A model generated the notes under the pieces. The model was not told the DNA's origin, did no database searches, and saw only the letters and a program-made list of their open reading frames with translations. The position numbers and the translations under genes are program-made. DNA of 64,000 bases from Streptomyces sp. ATexAB-D23. Lineage in GTDB: Bacteria > Actinomycetota > Actinomycetes > Streptomycetales > Streptomycetaceae. The stretch spans positions 76 to 64,075 of the forward strand of contig NZ_KB892007.1 in NCBI RefSeq assembly GCF_000373645.1, in the 5' to 3' direction. Positions 10,401-18,810 of this stretch are shown here, in pieces. Each line of letters opens with the position of its first letter. The first letter of the stretch is position 1.

Positions 10401-11932
10401 CGTCCTTCCCCGTCGATCATCTCGGTCAGTACCTGCCGGGCGTTCTTCCCGTGCAGGCTCAGCGGAAGTTCGTCCAGGACCCGGCACAGGGCGGGCACCT
10501 TGGCCGACTCCAGGCGCTCGGCCAGTTCCTTCAGCACGGTGTGGGGCGGCAGTTCGGTCTCCGCGAAGATGACCAGGTCGCGGGTGTCGGTGGGCGGCAG
10601 CGCCGTGGCGGTGCGGACGCCGGGGATGTCCATGGCGGCGGCCTCGATCTCCACCGTGCTCATCCGGATGCCCTTGCGCTTGAACATGTCGTCGCGGCGG
10701 CCCTCGAAATAGAGGTAGCCGTCCTCGTCGAGCCGGCCGTAGTCGCCGGTGTGCAGCCGCAGCGCCCCGGTTTCGGGGTCGGTGCGGAAGGTGCGCGCCG
10801 AGAGTTCGGGGCGACGCCAGTAGCCGGGCATGACGTGCGGTCCCACGGCGACGATCTCGCCGGTCTCCCCGGGCGGCAGGGGCTGCCCCTGCGCGTCCAG
10901 GATCAGGACGGTGGTGCCGGGCAGGGGCAGGCCCACCGACCGCGGACGCTCGTTCTCCTGGTCCGGCGGCATGATGCTGACGCGTTTGCACTCGGTCTGT
11001 CCGAACTGGCGGACCACCCGCGCGCCGGGGAACGCCTCGTGCAGGGCGTCGACCGCGTGATCGGGAAGCGCGGCACCGGTGTTGGTGAACATCCGTACCG
11101 GCGGCGGGTCCTGGGAGTCGCGTGCGGCGAGAGTGCCGATCATCGTGGCCAGCGACGGCACGATGGGGACCACGGTGGCGCCGGTCTCGCGCATCCGTCG
11201 CAGCAGTACGAGATCGGACTCGCCGCCGTCCAGGACCAGCCGGGAGCGTCCCAGGCAGGCGAGCAGCACCTTGTACAGGCCGTAGTCCCAGGAGATCGGG
11301 AAGCGGCAGAAGACGACGTCGTCCGGCCGGTAGCCGAGGACCTGCTGGATGGCGCGGGAGGCGAAGGTGACCTGCGCGTGCGGGCACACCACGGCCTTGG
11401 GCGCGGCGGTGCTGCCGGAGGTGTAGACGAGGAACGCGATGTCGTCGGCGCCGATCCCGAGAGGTGCGGGCGCCGGCCGCCCCGCGGCCTCCTCCACGTA
11501 CGGCCAGATCTCCGCGAGGTCGTGCACGGGGAGGGTGGCGGCGCGGCCGAGCACCTCGGTGGTGGCGCCTTCGCCGATGATCAGGGAAGGTTCGGCGTCC
11601 TCGATGACGGACCGGAGGTGGTACTCCTTCATCGCGGGGTTGAGCGGCACCAGGATCACACCGGCGCGCGAGGCCCCGTAGACCATGGCCACCAGTTCGC
11701 GCCGGCTGGGGAGCTGCACGAGCAGCCGGTCGCCGCGCGCCACGCCCTGTTCGGTGAGCCAGGCGGCGAAGCCATGGCTGAGTTCGGTCATCCGGCGGTA
11801 CGTCACCAGGCCCGCGGCGTCCTGCAGGCACTGCCCGTCCGGGGTGTCCGCGGTCGCCTCGTCGAGCAGGGAATGGACCGTCCCGCCGTTCCCGTGCGCC
11901 GTCGGCGCGCAAGTGGTGTTCGGATTCTCCAC
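10397..11932 (-). CDS. Amino-acid adenylating (ANL) ligase for starter-unit activation, VinN/VinM-like
   Basis: 511 residues, stand-alone adenylation enzyme. Core motifs are LVYTSGSTAAPK (ATP loop), FGQTECKR (A5), HTGDYGRL (A7), the hinge around GRRDDMFKRKGIRMS (A8) and the catalytic lysine in LHGKNARQ (A10). No carrier domain is fused, so it must load a free-standing carrier protein that is not encoded in this window. Vicenistatin-type clusters have two such ligases: one activates 3-methylaspartate (VinN), the other attaches a protecting aminoacyl group (VinM). The sequence alone does not let me decide which this is; coupling to the decarboxylase slightly favours the VinN role. It heads a four-gene overlapping block that runs into the PKS. 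Confidence 0.85.
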   Translation of the reverse strand: MENPNTTCAPTAHGNGGTVHSLLDEATADTPDGQCLQDAAGLVTYRRMTELSHGFAAWLTEQGVARGDRLLVQLPSRRELVAMVYGASRAGVILVPLNPAMKEYHLRSVIEDAEPSLIIGEGATTEVLGRAATLPVHDLAEIWPYVEEAAGRPAPAPLGIGADDIAFLVYTSGSTAAPKAVVCPHAQVTFASRAIQQVLGYRPDDVVFCRFPISWDYGLYKVLLACLGRSRLVLDGGESDLVLLRRMRETGATVVPIVPSLATMIGTLAARDSQDPPPVRMFTNTGAALPDHAVDALHEAFPGARVVRQFGQTECKRVSIMPPDQENERPRSVGLPLPGTTVLILDAQGQPLPPGETGEIVAVGPHVMPGYWRRPELSARTFRTDPETGALRLHTGDYGRLDEDGYLYFEGRRDDMFKRKGIRMSTVEIEAAAMDIPGVRTATALPPTDTRDLVIFAETELPPHTVLKELAERLESAKVPALCRVLDELPLSLHGKNARQVLTEMIDGEGR

Positions 11933-12028
11933 GGTTCCAACGTCGCTTTCGGGAGTGAGTGGCGAGCTGACCGCGCCGTCGCGTCAGGGAGGTCGGCTCT
12001 TGGGGGCGTGGGGAGGTCCGGTGCGGCC

Positions 12029-12063
12029 GGGGCACGGACCCGGAGGGGGCGGGTCCGTGCCCC
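12029..12063 (-). terminator. Terminator after the ferredoxin gene
   Basis: Perfect 14-bp stem (GGGGCACGGACCCG and its complement) with a 7-base loop, 27 bp past the ferredoxin stop. It suggests that the ligase-to-PKS block starts from its own promoter in 11933-12028. Confidence 0.75.
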
Positions 12064-12089
12064 GGGGTTCCGGGGGGAGTGGTCGGTCC

Positions 12090-12284
12090 CTAGTCGGCGA
12101 TGCTCAATGCCCCGACCGGGCAGACGTTGACGGACTCCAGGACTTCCTCACGCAGCCGGTCGTCCGGCGTCTCGATCAGCAGGACCACCTTGCCGTCCTC
12201 GTCGTTCTGGTCGAAGACGGCGGGTGACGTGATCACACAGGAACCGGCCGCGACGCAACGCTCTTTGTCGACGATCACACGCAT
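12090..12284 (-). CDS. Ferredoxin of the P450-partner type (3Fe-4S)
   Basis: 64 residues. Cys10, Cys16 and Cys55 (in NVCPVGAL) form the C-x5-C...C-P pattern typical of Streptomyces single-cluster ferredoxins that feed electrons to P450s; the fourth cysteine of a 4Fe-4S site is replaced (CVAAGSC spacing). The start is fixed by a strong AAAGGAG ribosome site that overlaps the stop of the P450 gene 11 bp upstream, so it is almost certainly the redox partner of that P450. Confidence 0.93.
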   Translation of the reverse strand: MRVIVDKERCVAAGSCVITSPAVFDQNDEDGKVVLLIETPDDRLREEVLESVNVCPVGALSIAD

Positions 12285-12295
12285 GGAAAACTCCT

Positions 12296-13525
12296 TTACC
12301 AGGTAACCGGCAGCTCGTGGACGCCGTCGATGAGGGCGTTGGCCTTGAAGGGCAGTTCGTCCAGGGCCGCATCGAGGCGCAGTCCGGGAATGCGGCGAAG
12401 CAGAGTCGTGAAGACGACCTCCAGCTGCATGCGGACGAGCATCTGGCCCGCGCACTGGTGGCGTCCGAAGCCGAACGCCACGTTGTGGCGTGCCTCGCGG
12501 CGGGTCAGGTCGAGGGTGTTGGGGTCCTTGAAGACCGCCGGGTCGTGATTGGAGGCGGAGAGCGAGCAGATGACGCCCTCACCCTTGCGGATCAGCTGAC
12601 CGCCGATCTCGGCGTCCTCCAGCGCGACTCGGACGGTGCCGTGGTCGGAGATGCTGGAGTAGCGCGACAGCTCGTCGACGGCCTGGCCCGACAGTTCGGG
12701 GTGGGCGCGCAGCCAGTCGGCCTGCTCGGGGTGCTGGAGGAGGACCAGGGTACCGATGGTGATGCCGTTGACGGTGCTCTCGTGACCGGCGGCGATCATG
12801 GCCCGAACCAGGGCGCTGATGTCGGACGGTTCGAGTTCCTTCTTCTGGTCGTTGCGCTGGAGCAGGCTGCTGATCAGGTCGTCGCCGGGGTTCTTCTGCC
12901 GCTCGGCGATGAGCTCGTAGAGCAGCACCTCGACCTCGGCGTTGGCCGATGCGTGCTCCTCGGCGCTGCCCTGGGTGACGAGGAGGGTGACCCAGCGGTG
13001 GAACAGTTCGCGCGACTCGTGCGGGACGCCGGTCAGCTCGCACATGCCGACGGACGGCACGGGCATCGAGAGCATGGACACCAGGTCCACCGGACCGCCC
13101 TGCTCCAGCATCGCGTCGATGCACTCGTCGACGATCTCCTGGGTACGCGGCCGCATCGCCTCGACGCGCTTCACACTGAGTTCCGGCATCAGCATCATGC
13201 GGTGCGCGGTGTGCTCCGGCGGGTCCATGTGGAGCAGGGCCGGCTTGACCTTGCCGAGGAGCTCCATGGGGAAGTGGAACTGGAGCGGGTAGCCGGGGTC
13301 GGCCATGTTGGAGCTGAACCTCGGGTCGACCAGCATCTGCCGGACGTCCTCGTACCGGGTGAGGAGCCATGCCTCACGGCCGTTGAACTTGAGCTTGACC
13401 CGGGAGACCGGCTCGGTCTCCCGCAGCACCGCGTACTCCGGTGCCGGGTCCAGGGGGCAGCCGGTGCGCTCCAGGGGGAACGGGCGGGGCTGGGCGTGCG
13501 GACATGCGTCGACGAGATCGGACAT
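12296..13525 (-). CDS. Cytochrome P450, cluster tailoring hydroxylase
   Basis: 409 residues, bacterial class. The heme loop is FGFGRHQCAGQ with Cys358 as thiolate ligand, and the K-helix ExxR is ELSR. The I-helix reads AAGHEST: the acid (Glu) is present but the usual oxygen-activating Thr is Ser. The start is chosen because GGAGAAGG precedes this ATG; a longer in-frame extension lacks any ribosome site. It is co-transcribed with its ferredoxin and lies in the macrolactam cluster, so it probably hydroxylates or epoxidises the polyketide product. The substrate cannot be read from sequence. Confidence 0.93.
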   Translation of the reverse strand: MSDLVDACPHAQPRPFPLERTGCPLDPAPEYAVLRETEPVSRVKLKFNGREAWLLTRYEDVRQMLVDPRFSSNMADPGYPLQFHFPMELLGKVKPALLHMDPPEHTAHRMMLMPELSVKRVEAMRPRTQEIVDECIDAMLEQGGPVDLVSMLSMPVPSVGMCELTGVPHESRELFHRWVTLLVTQGSAEEHASANAEVEVLLYELIAERQKNPGDDLISSLLQRNDQKKELEPSDISALVRAMIAAGHESTVNGITIGTLVLLQHPEQADWLRAHPELSGQAVDELSRYSSISDHGTVRVALEDAEIGGQLIRKGEGVICSLSASNHDPAVFKDPNTLDLTRREARHNVAFGFGRHQCAGQMLVRMQLEVVFTTLLRRIPGLRLDAALDELPFKANALIDGVHELPVTW

Positions 13526-13574
13526 GGTTCCTTCTCCAGAGGTCTCTGCGCTCGGTGGGTAGGGGGCTGCGCTC

Positions 13575-14438
13575 TCAGCCACGGGCCTTTTCGAGGGAGG
13601 CGCGTACGGCGGCGGCGGTACGGGCGATGTTCTCGCTGAGGGGCAGCGCCCGCAGGTCGGCGGAGAGGACCTCCGCACACGGGGTGACGTCGACACCCTT
13701 GGCGTCCAGCGTGCGCAGCAGCCCGGTGACGTCGCACTCGCCGTCGCCGGGCAGCAGGCGGCCGCTGAGGACCTCGTTCATGACGTCGGGGGACGGGGTG
13801 CGCGGGGCGTCGGCGAACTCCACGGCCGCGATCTGCGCGGCGGTGAGCTGGTCGACCGAGCCGACGCCCGTCGGGTCACGGAAGAGGTGCCACATGTCGA
13901 TGAGCAGACCGGCGTTGGGGCGGTCGGCGGCGACGATGATGTCGGAGGCGACCTGGTAGGTGAAGCCGGGCATCACGGCCATGGCTTCGAGGGAGATGCC
14001 CAGCCCGCGCGCGGCGGCACGGTCGCACATCGCGCCGAAGCGCTCGGCGAGGACTTCGGTGGGGGGCATCTCCACGCCGGTCGGGTAGACGGCGCAGGAC
14101 TTGACCGTGGGAATGCCGGCCAGGACGGCCAGCTCGAACAGGCGGCTCTCCGACTCCAGGGCAGGTCCGCTCTCCTCGGGCCCCGCGTTCCAGCCGAACA
14201 GGACCTCCAGCTCGTGCAGCCGGACCCCGTACTCGGCGAGCAGGCCGCGCAGCTTGTCCGCCGAGTGGTCGGCCAGGAACGCCTCCAGCTCCTCGACGCT
14301 CATGCCCATCGAGACGCAGTTGTTCTCGGCCAGCGCCGCCAGGCGCTCCTCCAGGGTGTACCGGACGGGCTCCTGCCAGGCCGACCCGGTCAGCTGCAGA
14401 TAGGCGAAACTCAGGTCGGTCCTGGTCAGAAGGGTCAT
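13575..14438 (-). CDS. Sugar phosphate isomerase/epimerase-like TIM-barrel protein
   Basis: 287 residues, xylose-isomerase-like TIM barrel (AP endonuclease 2 / hydroxypyruvate isomerase superfamily). Candidate metal ligands are the Glu in LHELEVLFGW, the Glu of ISLEAM, Asp-x-x-His in IDMWHLF and the Glu late in CAEVLS. I use the second ATG, since GAGAGG lies 6 nt before it; the first ATG (14456) has no convincing site. It sits between the acyltransferase and the P450, on the same strand. The reaction is unknown: such proteins isomerise or epimerise sugars or small hydroxyketones, and a role in glycosylation precursor supply or in starter-unit chemistry are both possible. Confidence 0.75.
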   Translation of the reverse strand: MTLLTRTDLSFAYLQLTGSAWQEPVRYTLEERLAALAENNCVSMGMSVEELEAFLADHSADKLRGLLAEYGVRLHELEVLFGWNAGPEESGPALESESRLFELAVLAGIPTVKSCAVYPTGVEMPPTEVLAERFGAMCDRAAARGLGISLEAMAVMPGFTYQVASDIIVAADRPNAGLLIDMWHLFRDPTGVGSVDQLTAAQIAAVEFADAPRTPSPDVMNEVLSGRLLPGDGECDVTGLLRTLDAKGVDVTPCAEVLSADLRALPLSENIARTAAAVRASLEKARG

Positions 14439-14555
14439 GGTGTACCTCTCGCTCATGAATCCGCGGCCGGTCCTGGTAAAGACGGCAGGGGCGCGGCGCC
14501 GGCCTGGGCGCGTCCCGCCGGGTGTGCGTCGGGGCCAGGTCGGCCGGAGCCCCGC

Positions 14556-15503
14556 TCAGGCCGCGAGGTTCCGGCGGACGGGCTGGAGGGCTGTCCTCGG
14601 ATCCACTGCGACGACGTCGAAGTTCCCGGTGGTGACGGGAACCCGGCCGAAGAGGCTGTCCGGGCCGGCGACGTACAGCCTGCGGACACCGTGTCCGCGC
14701 AGAGCGTCGACGACGGCGGGCCAGCGGACCGGACGGACGAAGCCGTCCAGCAGCATGGTGCGGACCTGATCGCCGGTGGTCAGCAGGGTGCCGTCCTGGT
14801 CGGCGACGACCGGTATCCGGGGGTCGTGGAAGGTCAGCGGGGCGAAGAGCTCCTCCTCGGCCCGCCGGCGCAGGGGTTCGAAGACGCTCGCGTGCATGGG
14901 CGGGCGCATCGTGTACAGCGGCAGGCCGCCGACCGAACGCAGCCGCTTGCCGAGCCACTCCAGCACGGTCTCGCGCAGCGACACCATGTAGAAGTCCTCG
15001 TCGACGTAACAGGCGATCTCGTACCACTCACCGCGCTCGTCGAGTTCGGCGAGCACCCGGTCCAGTTCGGGGCGCGGGACGCGGGTGAAGGACTGGGTGA
15101 CGACGTCCTGGTGGTTCTCGGCGAACCAGGACTCCAGGAGCCTGGCCCAGCCGGCGGTCAGGCGCACCGCGTCGGCGAAGTCCAGGACGCCGGTGTAGGC
15201 CGCCGCGGTCTTTCCGCCGAAGCTGGGGCCGACGCAGAGCGCGGGTTCCGGGTCGAACCGGTCCTGCGCCCAGGTGGCGAGGGCAAGGCAGTTGACGAGG
15301 AACGCGACCTGCGCGTATTCGCTGTAGTCGCCCTCCGCGTCGCGGTAGCGGTCGACGAGCGAGTAGCCGAGCACGTCGTCGGCCTCGGCGACGAGCCGCC
15401 GGGCCACCGGGTTGATCAGCATGAACTTGGCGGATTCCTGAAGGCGCGTGGGGCTCATGCCGGGAAAGACCAGCGCACCGCCGGTGCGAAAGTCGTGTCT
15501 CAT
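14556..15503 (-). CDS. Discrete acyltransferase, VinK-like (loads starter onto PKS ACP)
   Basis: 315 residues, malonyl-transferase fold, preceded by GGCAGGACACC. The nucleophile is Ser94 in GPSFGGKTAAAY, where ordinary malonyl transferases have GHSxG, and His204 in PPMHASVFEP is the partner base. The GPS variant and length match VinK of vicenistatin biosynthesis, which moves the dipeptidyl (aminoacyl-protected beta-amino acid) group from a discrete carrier protein to the PKS loading ACP. That role fits the isolated N-terminal ACP of the PKS here. It is the outermost minus-strand gene of the cluster and faces the carboxylase genes across a 560-bp divergent region. Confidence 0.85.
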   Translation of the reverse strand: MRHDFRTGGALVFPGMSPTRLQESAKFMLINPVARRLVAEADDVLGYSLVDRYRDAEGDYSEYAQVAFLVNCLALATWAQDRFDPEPALCVGPSFGGKTAAAYTGVLDFADAVRLTAGWARLLESWFAENHQDVVTQSFTRVPRPELDRVLAELDERGEWYEIACYVDEDFYMVSLRETVLEWLGKRLRSVGGLPLYTMRPPMHASVFEPLRRRAEEELFAPLTFHDPRIPVVADQDGTLLTTGDQVRTMLLDGFVRPVRWPAVVDALRGHGVRRLYVAGPDSLFGRVPVTTGNFDVVAVDPRTALQPVRRNLAA

Positions 15504-15606
15504 GGTGTCCTGCCCTTCAGCACGTCGTTCAGGAGCGATCAGCCCGTGGGGCGCTTCGATTCCCAACCGGTCGGGACCCAGGCTGAGGTCTGCCCGCTGC
15601 CGCCAA

Positions 15607-15619
15607 AACCCCTAAGGTT
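15607..15619. promoter_or_regulatory. AACCCCTAAGGTT site
   Basis: A near-palindrome (AACC-CCTAA-GGTT) containing TTAGGGG on the minus strand, about 105 bp before the acyltransferase start. It belongs to the TAGGGG-type family seen at 7272, 15714 and 15931. Confidence 0.35.
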
Positions 15620-15713
15620 CGCGGGTCCCAATTCTGTTGACGACCGGTCGCGTTGGTCTCCGGGCGCGCCGCCGCCCCGGTGGTGTAAAGGCACTTCGCT
15701 TCCACCGGGCGAT

Positions 15714-15732
15714 ACCCCGTAGAGCCCCTAAG
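15714..15732 (-). promoter_or_regulatory. Tandem TAGGGG-type site upstream of the acyltransferase
   Basis: CCCCGTAGAGCCCCTAAG on the plus strand: two CCCC-TA(A)G half-sites 11 bp apart, sharing TAGAGCCCC and the 11-bp spacing with the site at 7272-7290. It lies about 210 bp upstream of the minus-strand acyltransferase. Confidence 0.45.
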
Positions 15733-15930
15733 GGTGCTGGTCCGGTCCGGCGCGGCGAGGTGACGGCGGCTCGCGTGGCCCGGACACCGGCTTTCGACCG
15801 GATCAGCTCGAACTCGCTCTCGCGGCGATCGGTCTCCGGCCTGGAGGCACATTCTGCTGCTGGACGGCGATCCGGCCCCGGAGACGTGGACCGGCCACGG
15901 CCTTCCGGCGCCTCGGCCACAACGGCGAGG

Positions 15931-15957
15931 TTAGGGGGGTGCCGGACAACTTAGGGG
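15931..15957 (+). promoter_or_regulatory. Direct TTAGGGG repeats upstream of the carboxylase gene
   Basis: Two identical TTAGGGG heptamers exactly 20 bp apart on the plus strand, about 105-130 bp before pccB. Together with the minus-strand copies at 15607 and 15714, the motif points toward each divergent gene, as expected of an activator site. The rest of the 15504-16062 gap shows no gene. Confidence 0.45.
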
Positions 15958-16062
15958 AGGGCGCGGGGATCGCACCGGGCCTTCAATGAGGGACGGTTAT
16001 CCCGATTCCTGCGCCGGTGCGAGCAGCCACCGCGCACCGTCGATATGCGGATGGGTGGGACC

Positions 16063-17673
16063 ATGACAGTTATTCAGGACACCCCGTCGGACAGCGGTGG
16101 TGACATCTCCGCGGAGCACCGGCCGGACCTGCGCTCGCTGGTGGCTCAGGCGGCGGAGCTGAAGAGCGCGGCGCGCGAGGGTATGGGCCCCCGCTCGACG
16201 GAACAGCAGCATGCCCGGGGCAAGTTGACCGCGCCCGAACGTCTGGAGCTGCTCTTCGACCCGGGTACGTTCCAGGAGGTGGAGTCACTGCGGCGGCACC
16301 GGTCCACAGGGTTCGGCCTGGAGCACCGGCGGCCGAGCGGGGACGGGGTGATCACCGGGTGGGGCCAGGTGCACGGTCGCACGGTGTTCGCGTACGCGCA
16401 TGACTTCAGAGTCTTCGGCGGCTCGCTGGGCGAGGCTCACGCGCAGAAGATCCACAAGGTGATGGACCTGGCGATCTCGGCCGGCGCGCCATTGGTGGGG
16501 CTGAGCGACGGCGCCGGTGCCCGGATCCAGGAGGGCGTGACGGCGCTCGCCGGATACGGCGGGATCTTCCGCCGCAATGTGCGGGCGTCCGGGGTGATCC
16601 CGCAGATCAGCGTGATCCTCGGGCCCTGCGCGGGCGGTGCCACCTACTCTCCCGCACTCACCGATTTCGTCTTCATGGTGCGGGACATCTCGCAGATGTA
16701 CATCACCGGGCCGGACGTGGTCCAGGCCGTCACCAACGAACGCGTGACACACGAGCAGCTGGGCGGGGCACAGGTCCACGCGACGGTCTCCGGCGCGGCC
16801 GGTTTCGTGTACGACGACGAGGCGGAGTGCCTGGACGAGGTCCGGCACCTGCTCTCGCTGCTGCCCGCGAACAACCGCGAACTCCCGCCCGAGGCGCCGA
16901 CCGAGGACCCCGCGGACCGGCGGTGCGAGGCACTGCTGAGCATCGTGCCGCACCACCCCAACCAGTCGTACGACATGCGTGGGGTGATCCGGGAGGTCGT
17001 CGACGACGAGGACTTCTTCGAGGTCCACGCGCAGTGGGCCACCAACATCATCTGCGCGCTGGCCCGGCTGGACGGCCACACGGTCGGCATCGTGGCGAAC
17101 CAGCCCGCTTCACAGGCCGGGGCGCTGGACATCCACGCCTCGGAGAAGGCGGCACGGTTCGTCCAGACCTGCGACGCGTTCAGCATTCCCCTGGTCACGC
17201 TGGTCGACGTGCCGGGCTTCCTGCCGGGCACCGACCAGGAACACCAGGGCATCATCCGGCACGGCGCGAAGCTGCTCTACGCCTACTGCGACGCGACCGT
17301 CCCCCGTGTCCAGGTCATCCTGCGCAAGGCGTACGGCGGGGCGTACATCGTGCTGGACTCGCGTTCCATCGGAGCCGACCTGTCCTTCGCGTGGCCGACG
17401 AACGAGATCGCGGTGATGGGCGCGGAGGGCGCCGCGAACATCGTCTTCCGCCGGGAGATCGCCGCCGCGCCGGATCCCGCGGCGGCCCGCGAGCAGCGGA
17501 TCAAGGAGTACCAGCAGGAGTTGATGCACCCGTACTACGCGGCTGAGCGCGGCCTGGTCGACGACGTGATCGATCCGGCCGAGACCCGTGCGGTGCTGGT
17601 GCGTTCCCTGGCGATGCTGCGGACCAAGAACGCACACGTCCCGGCCCGCAAGCACGGCAACCCCCCGACCTGA
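16063..17673 (+). CDS. Acyl-CoA carboxylase beta subunit (carboxyltransferase), PccB-type
   Basis: 536 residues. It carries the N- and C-terminal crotonase-like carboxyltransferase halves. The oxyanion-hole glycines are visible in GPCAGGATYSPALTDF and in RKAYGGAYIVLDS. The family is full length and lacks a biotin domain, so it needs a biotinylated alpha subunit from elsewhere in the genome. It transfers carboxyl groups to propionyl- or longer acyl-CoA, making methylmalonyl- or related extender units. I use the ATG preceded by GGGTGGGACC; two ATGs 12 and 18 bp upstream are alternatives. Its position beside the PKS cluster and the shared promoter motif suggest extender supply for the macrolactam. 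Confidence 0.92.
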   Translation: MTVIQDTPSDSGGDISAEHRPDLRSLVAQAAELKSAAREGMGPRSTEQQHARGKLTAPERLELLFDPGTFQEVESLRRHRSTGFGLEHRRPSGDGVITGWGQVHGRTVFAYAHDFRVFGGSLGEAHAQKIHKVMDLAISAGAPLVGLSDGAGARIQEGVTALAGYGGIFRRNVRASGVIPQISVILGPCAGGATYSPALTDFVFMVRDISQMYITGPDVVQAVTNERVTHEQLGGAQVHATVSGAAGFVYDDEAECLDEVRHLLSLLPANNRELPPEAPTEDPADRRCEALLSIVPHHPNQSYDMRGVIREVVDDEDFFEVHAQWATNIICALARLDGHTVGIVANQPASQAGALDIHASEKAARFVQTCDAFSIPLVTLVDVPGFLPGTDQEHQGIIRHGAKLLYAYCDATVPRVQVILRKAYGGAYIVLDSRSIGADLSFAWPTNEIAVMGAEGAANIVFRREIAAAPDPAAAREQRIKEYQQELMHPYYAAERGLVDDVIDPAETRAVLVRSLAMLRTKNAHVPARKHGNPPT

Positions 17674-17690
17674 GCCTGTGAGGACCGACC

Positions 17691-17924
17691 ATGACCACTG
17701 CCCCCTACTCCCCCGGGCCGGGCACCGCGGCCCCGGACCGCACCGGACCGGCGCTGCGCTTCCTCGGCGGTGCGCCGTCCGCCGAGGAGATCGCCGCGGT
17801 GACGGCCGCGCTGCTGAGCCTGCGCCGCGCCCCGACGGCCGGCCCCGAAACCCGCCGGGGCACGACACCCCGGTGGAGCGCACCGCTTCACTACCGGCCG
17901 CCCGGAAGCTGGGCGGCACGGTGA
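17691..17924 (+). CDS. Acyl-CoA carboxylase epsilon subunit
   Basis: 77 residues. The core LRFLGGAPSAEEIAAVTAALL and the terminal Trp-containing segment (RWSAPL...GSWAAR) match the small epsilon subunits that stabilise actinobacterial acyl-CoA carboxylases. It starts 17 bp after pccB, which supports a carboxyltransferase beta-epsilon unit. There is no enzyme activity of its own. Confidence 0.85.
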   Translation: MTTAPYSPGPGTAAPDRTGPALRFLGGAPSAEEIAAVTAALLSLRRAPTAGPETRRGTTPRWSAPLHYRPPGSWAAR

Positions 17925-18002
17925 GGCGTGGGCTCGGCCCTGCCTCACCTCACCCTGTTCCCCCCGGCCGCCAAAGCCACAGCAGAAGGATGTAGAGCAC
18001 TG

Positions 18003-18767
18003 ATGACGGATGAATCACGGGAGACCGGACCCTGGATCCGGCGCTTCCATCCGGCTCCCGAGGCCCGCACTCGCCTGGTCTGCTTCCCCCACGCAGGCGG
18101 ATCGGCGACCTACTACTTCCCGGTGTCGCGTGCGCTGTCCCCGGCGGTCGATGTTCTCGCGATCCAGTACCCGGGCCGTCAGGACCGGAGGCACGAACCC
18201 TGCGTCGAGGACATCGAGGAGCTGGCCGACCTGGTCGTCGGGGAGCTGGACTCCTGGCGGGACCTGCCGCTGACCCTGTTCGGCCACAGCATGGGAGCCA
18301 CGCTCGCGTTCGAGGTGGCCCGCAGGCTGGAGGCCAGGGGGACACCGCCGGGCACGCTCTTCGCCTCCGGCCGGCGTGCACCCTCCCGGGTGCGCGACGA
18401 GAGGGTGCACCAGGCGGGAGACGACCGTCTCATCGCCGACATCACCCAGCTGAGCGGCACGGATTCCGCGGTGCTCGGCGATCCCGAGATCCTGCGCATG
18501 ATCCTTCCGGCGATCCGCAGCGACTACAAGGCCGCGGAGACCTATCGCTACCGGCCGGGGCCCCCGCTCGGGGTGGACGTCGTAGCACTCGTCGGTGACG
18601 CCGACCAGCAGGTGACGGTCGACGAGGCGGAAGCGTGGCGCGAGCACACCACGGCCTCGTTCGAGCTGAGGGTGTTCCCCGGCGGCCACTTCTTCCTCGA
18701 CTCCCACGTGGCCACGGTCCTCGACCTGATCCGCGCCCGCACGAGCGCGCTGACGGTCGGATCATGA
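18003..18767 (+). CDS. Type II thioesterase
   Basis: 254 residues, alpha/beta hydrolase. The catalytic triad is Ser96 (GHSMG), an Asp in VGDADQQ (about 199-201) and His229 (GGHFFL). FPHAGGSA near residue 29 is the oxyanion-hole HAGG loop typical of type II thioesterases that strip wrong acyl groups from PKS/NRPS carrier domains. The start ATG follows AGAAGG at rather long spacing; an upstream extension would run through the intergenic gap. It is the last gene of the carboxylase operon, followed at once by a hairpin. Confidence 0.93.
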   Translation: MTDESRETGPWIRRFHPAPEARTRLVCFPHAGGSATYYFPVSRALSPAVDVLAIQYPGRQDRRHEPCVEDIEELADLVVGELDSWRDLPLTLFGHSMGATLAFEVARRLEARGTPPGTLFASGRRAPSRVRDERVHQAGDDRLIADITQLSGTDSAVLGDPEILRMILPAIRSDYKAAETYRYRPGPPLGVDVVALVGDADQQVTVDEAEAWREHTTASFELRVFPGGHFFLDSHVATVLDLIRARTSALTVGS

Positions 18768-18810
18768 GTGACCGGGACCGGCGGGCCGTCCGTCCGCCGG
18801 TCCCGGTCAC
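18768..18810 (+). terminator. Terminator of the carboxylase-thioesterase operon
   Basis: Perfect 17-bp stem (GTGACCGGGACCGGCGG) with a 9-base loop that begins directly after the thioesterase stop codon. Confidence 0.85.

Noticed and set aside
10401..12035. Long N-terminal extension of the decarboxylase frame through the ligase gene
   Set aside because: The extension is Arg/Pro/His-rich and out of frame with the ligase motifs; the ATGA overlap at 10397-10400 sets the decarboxylase start.
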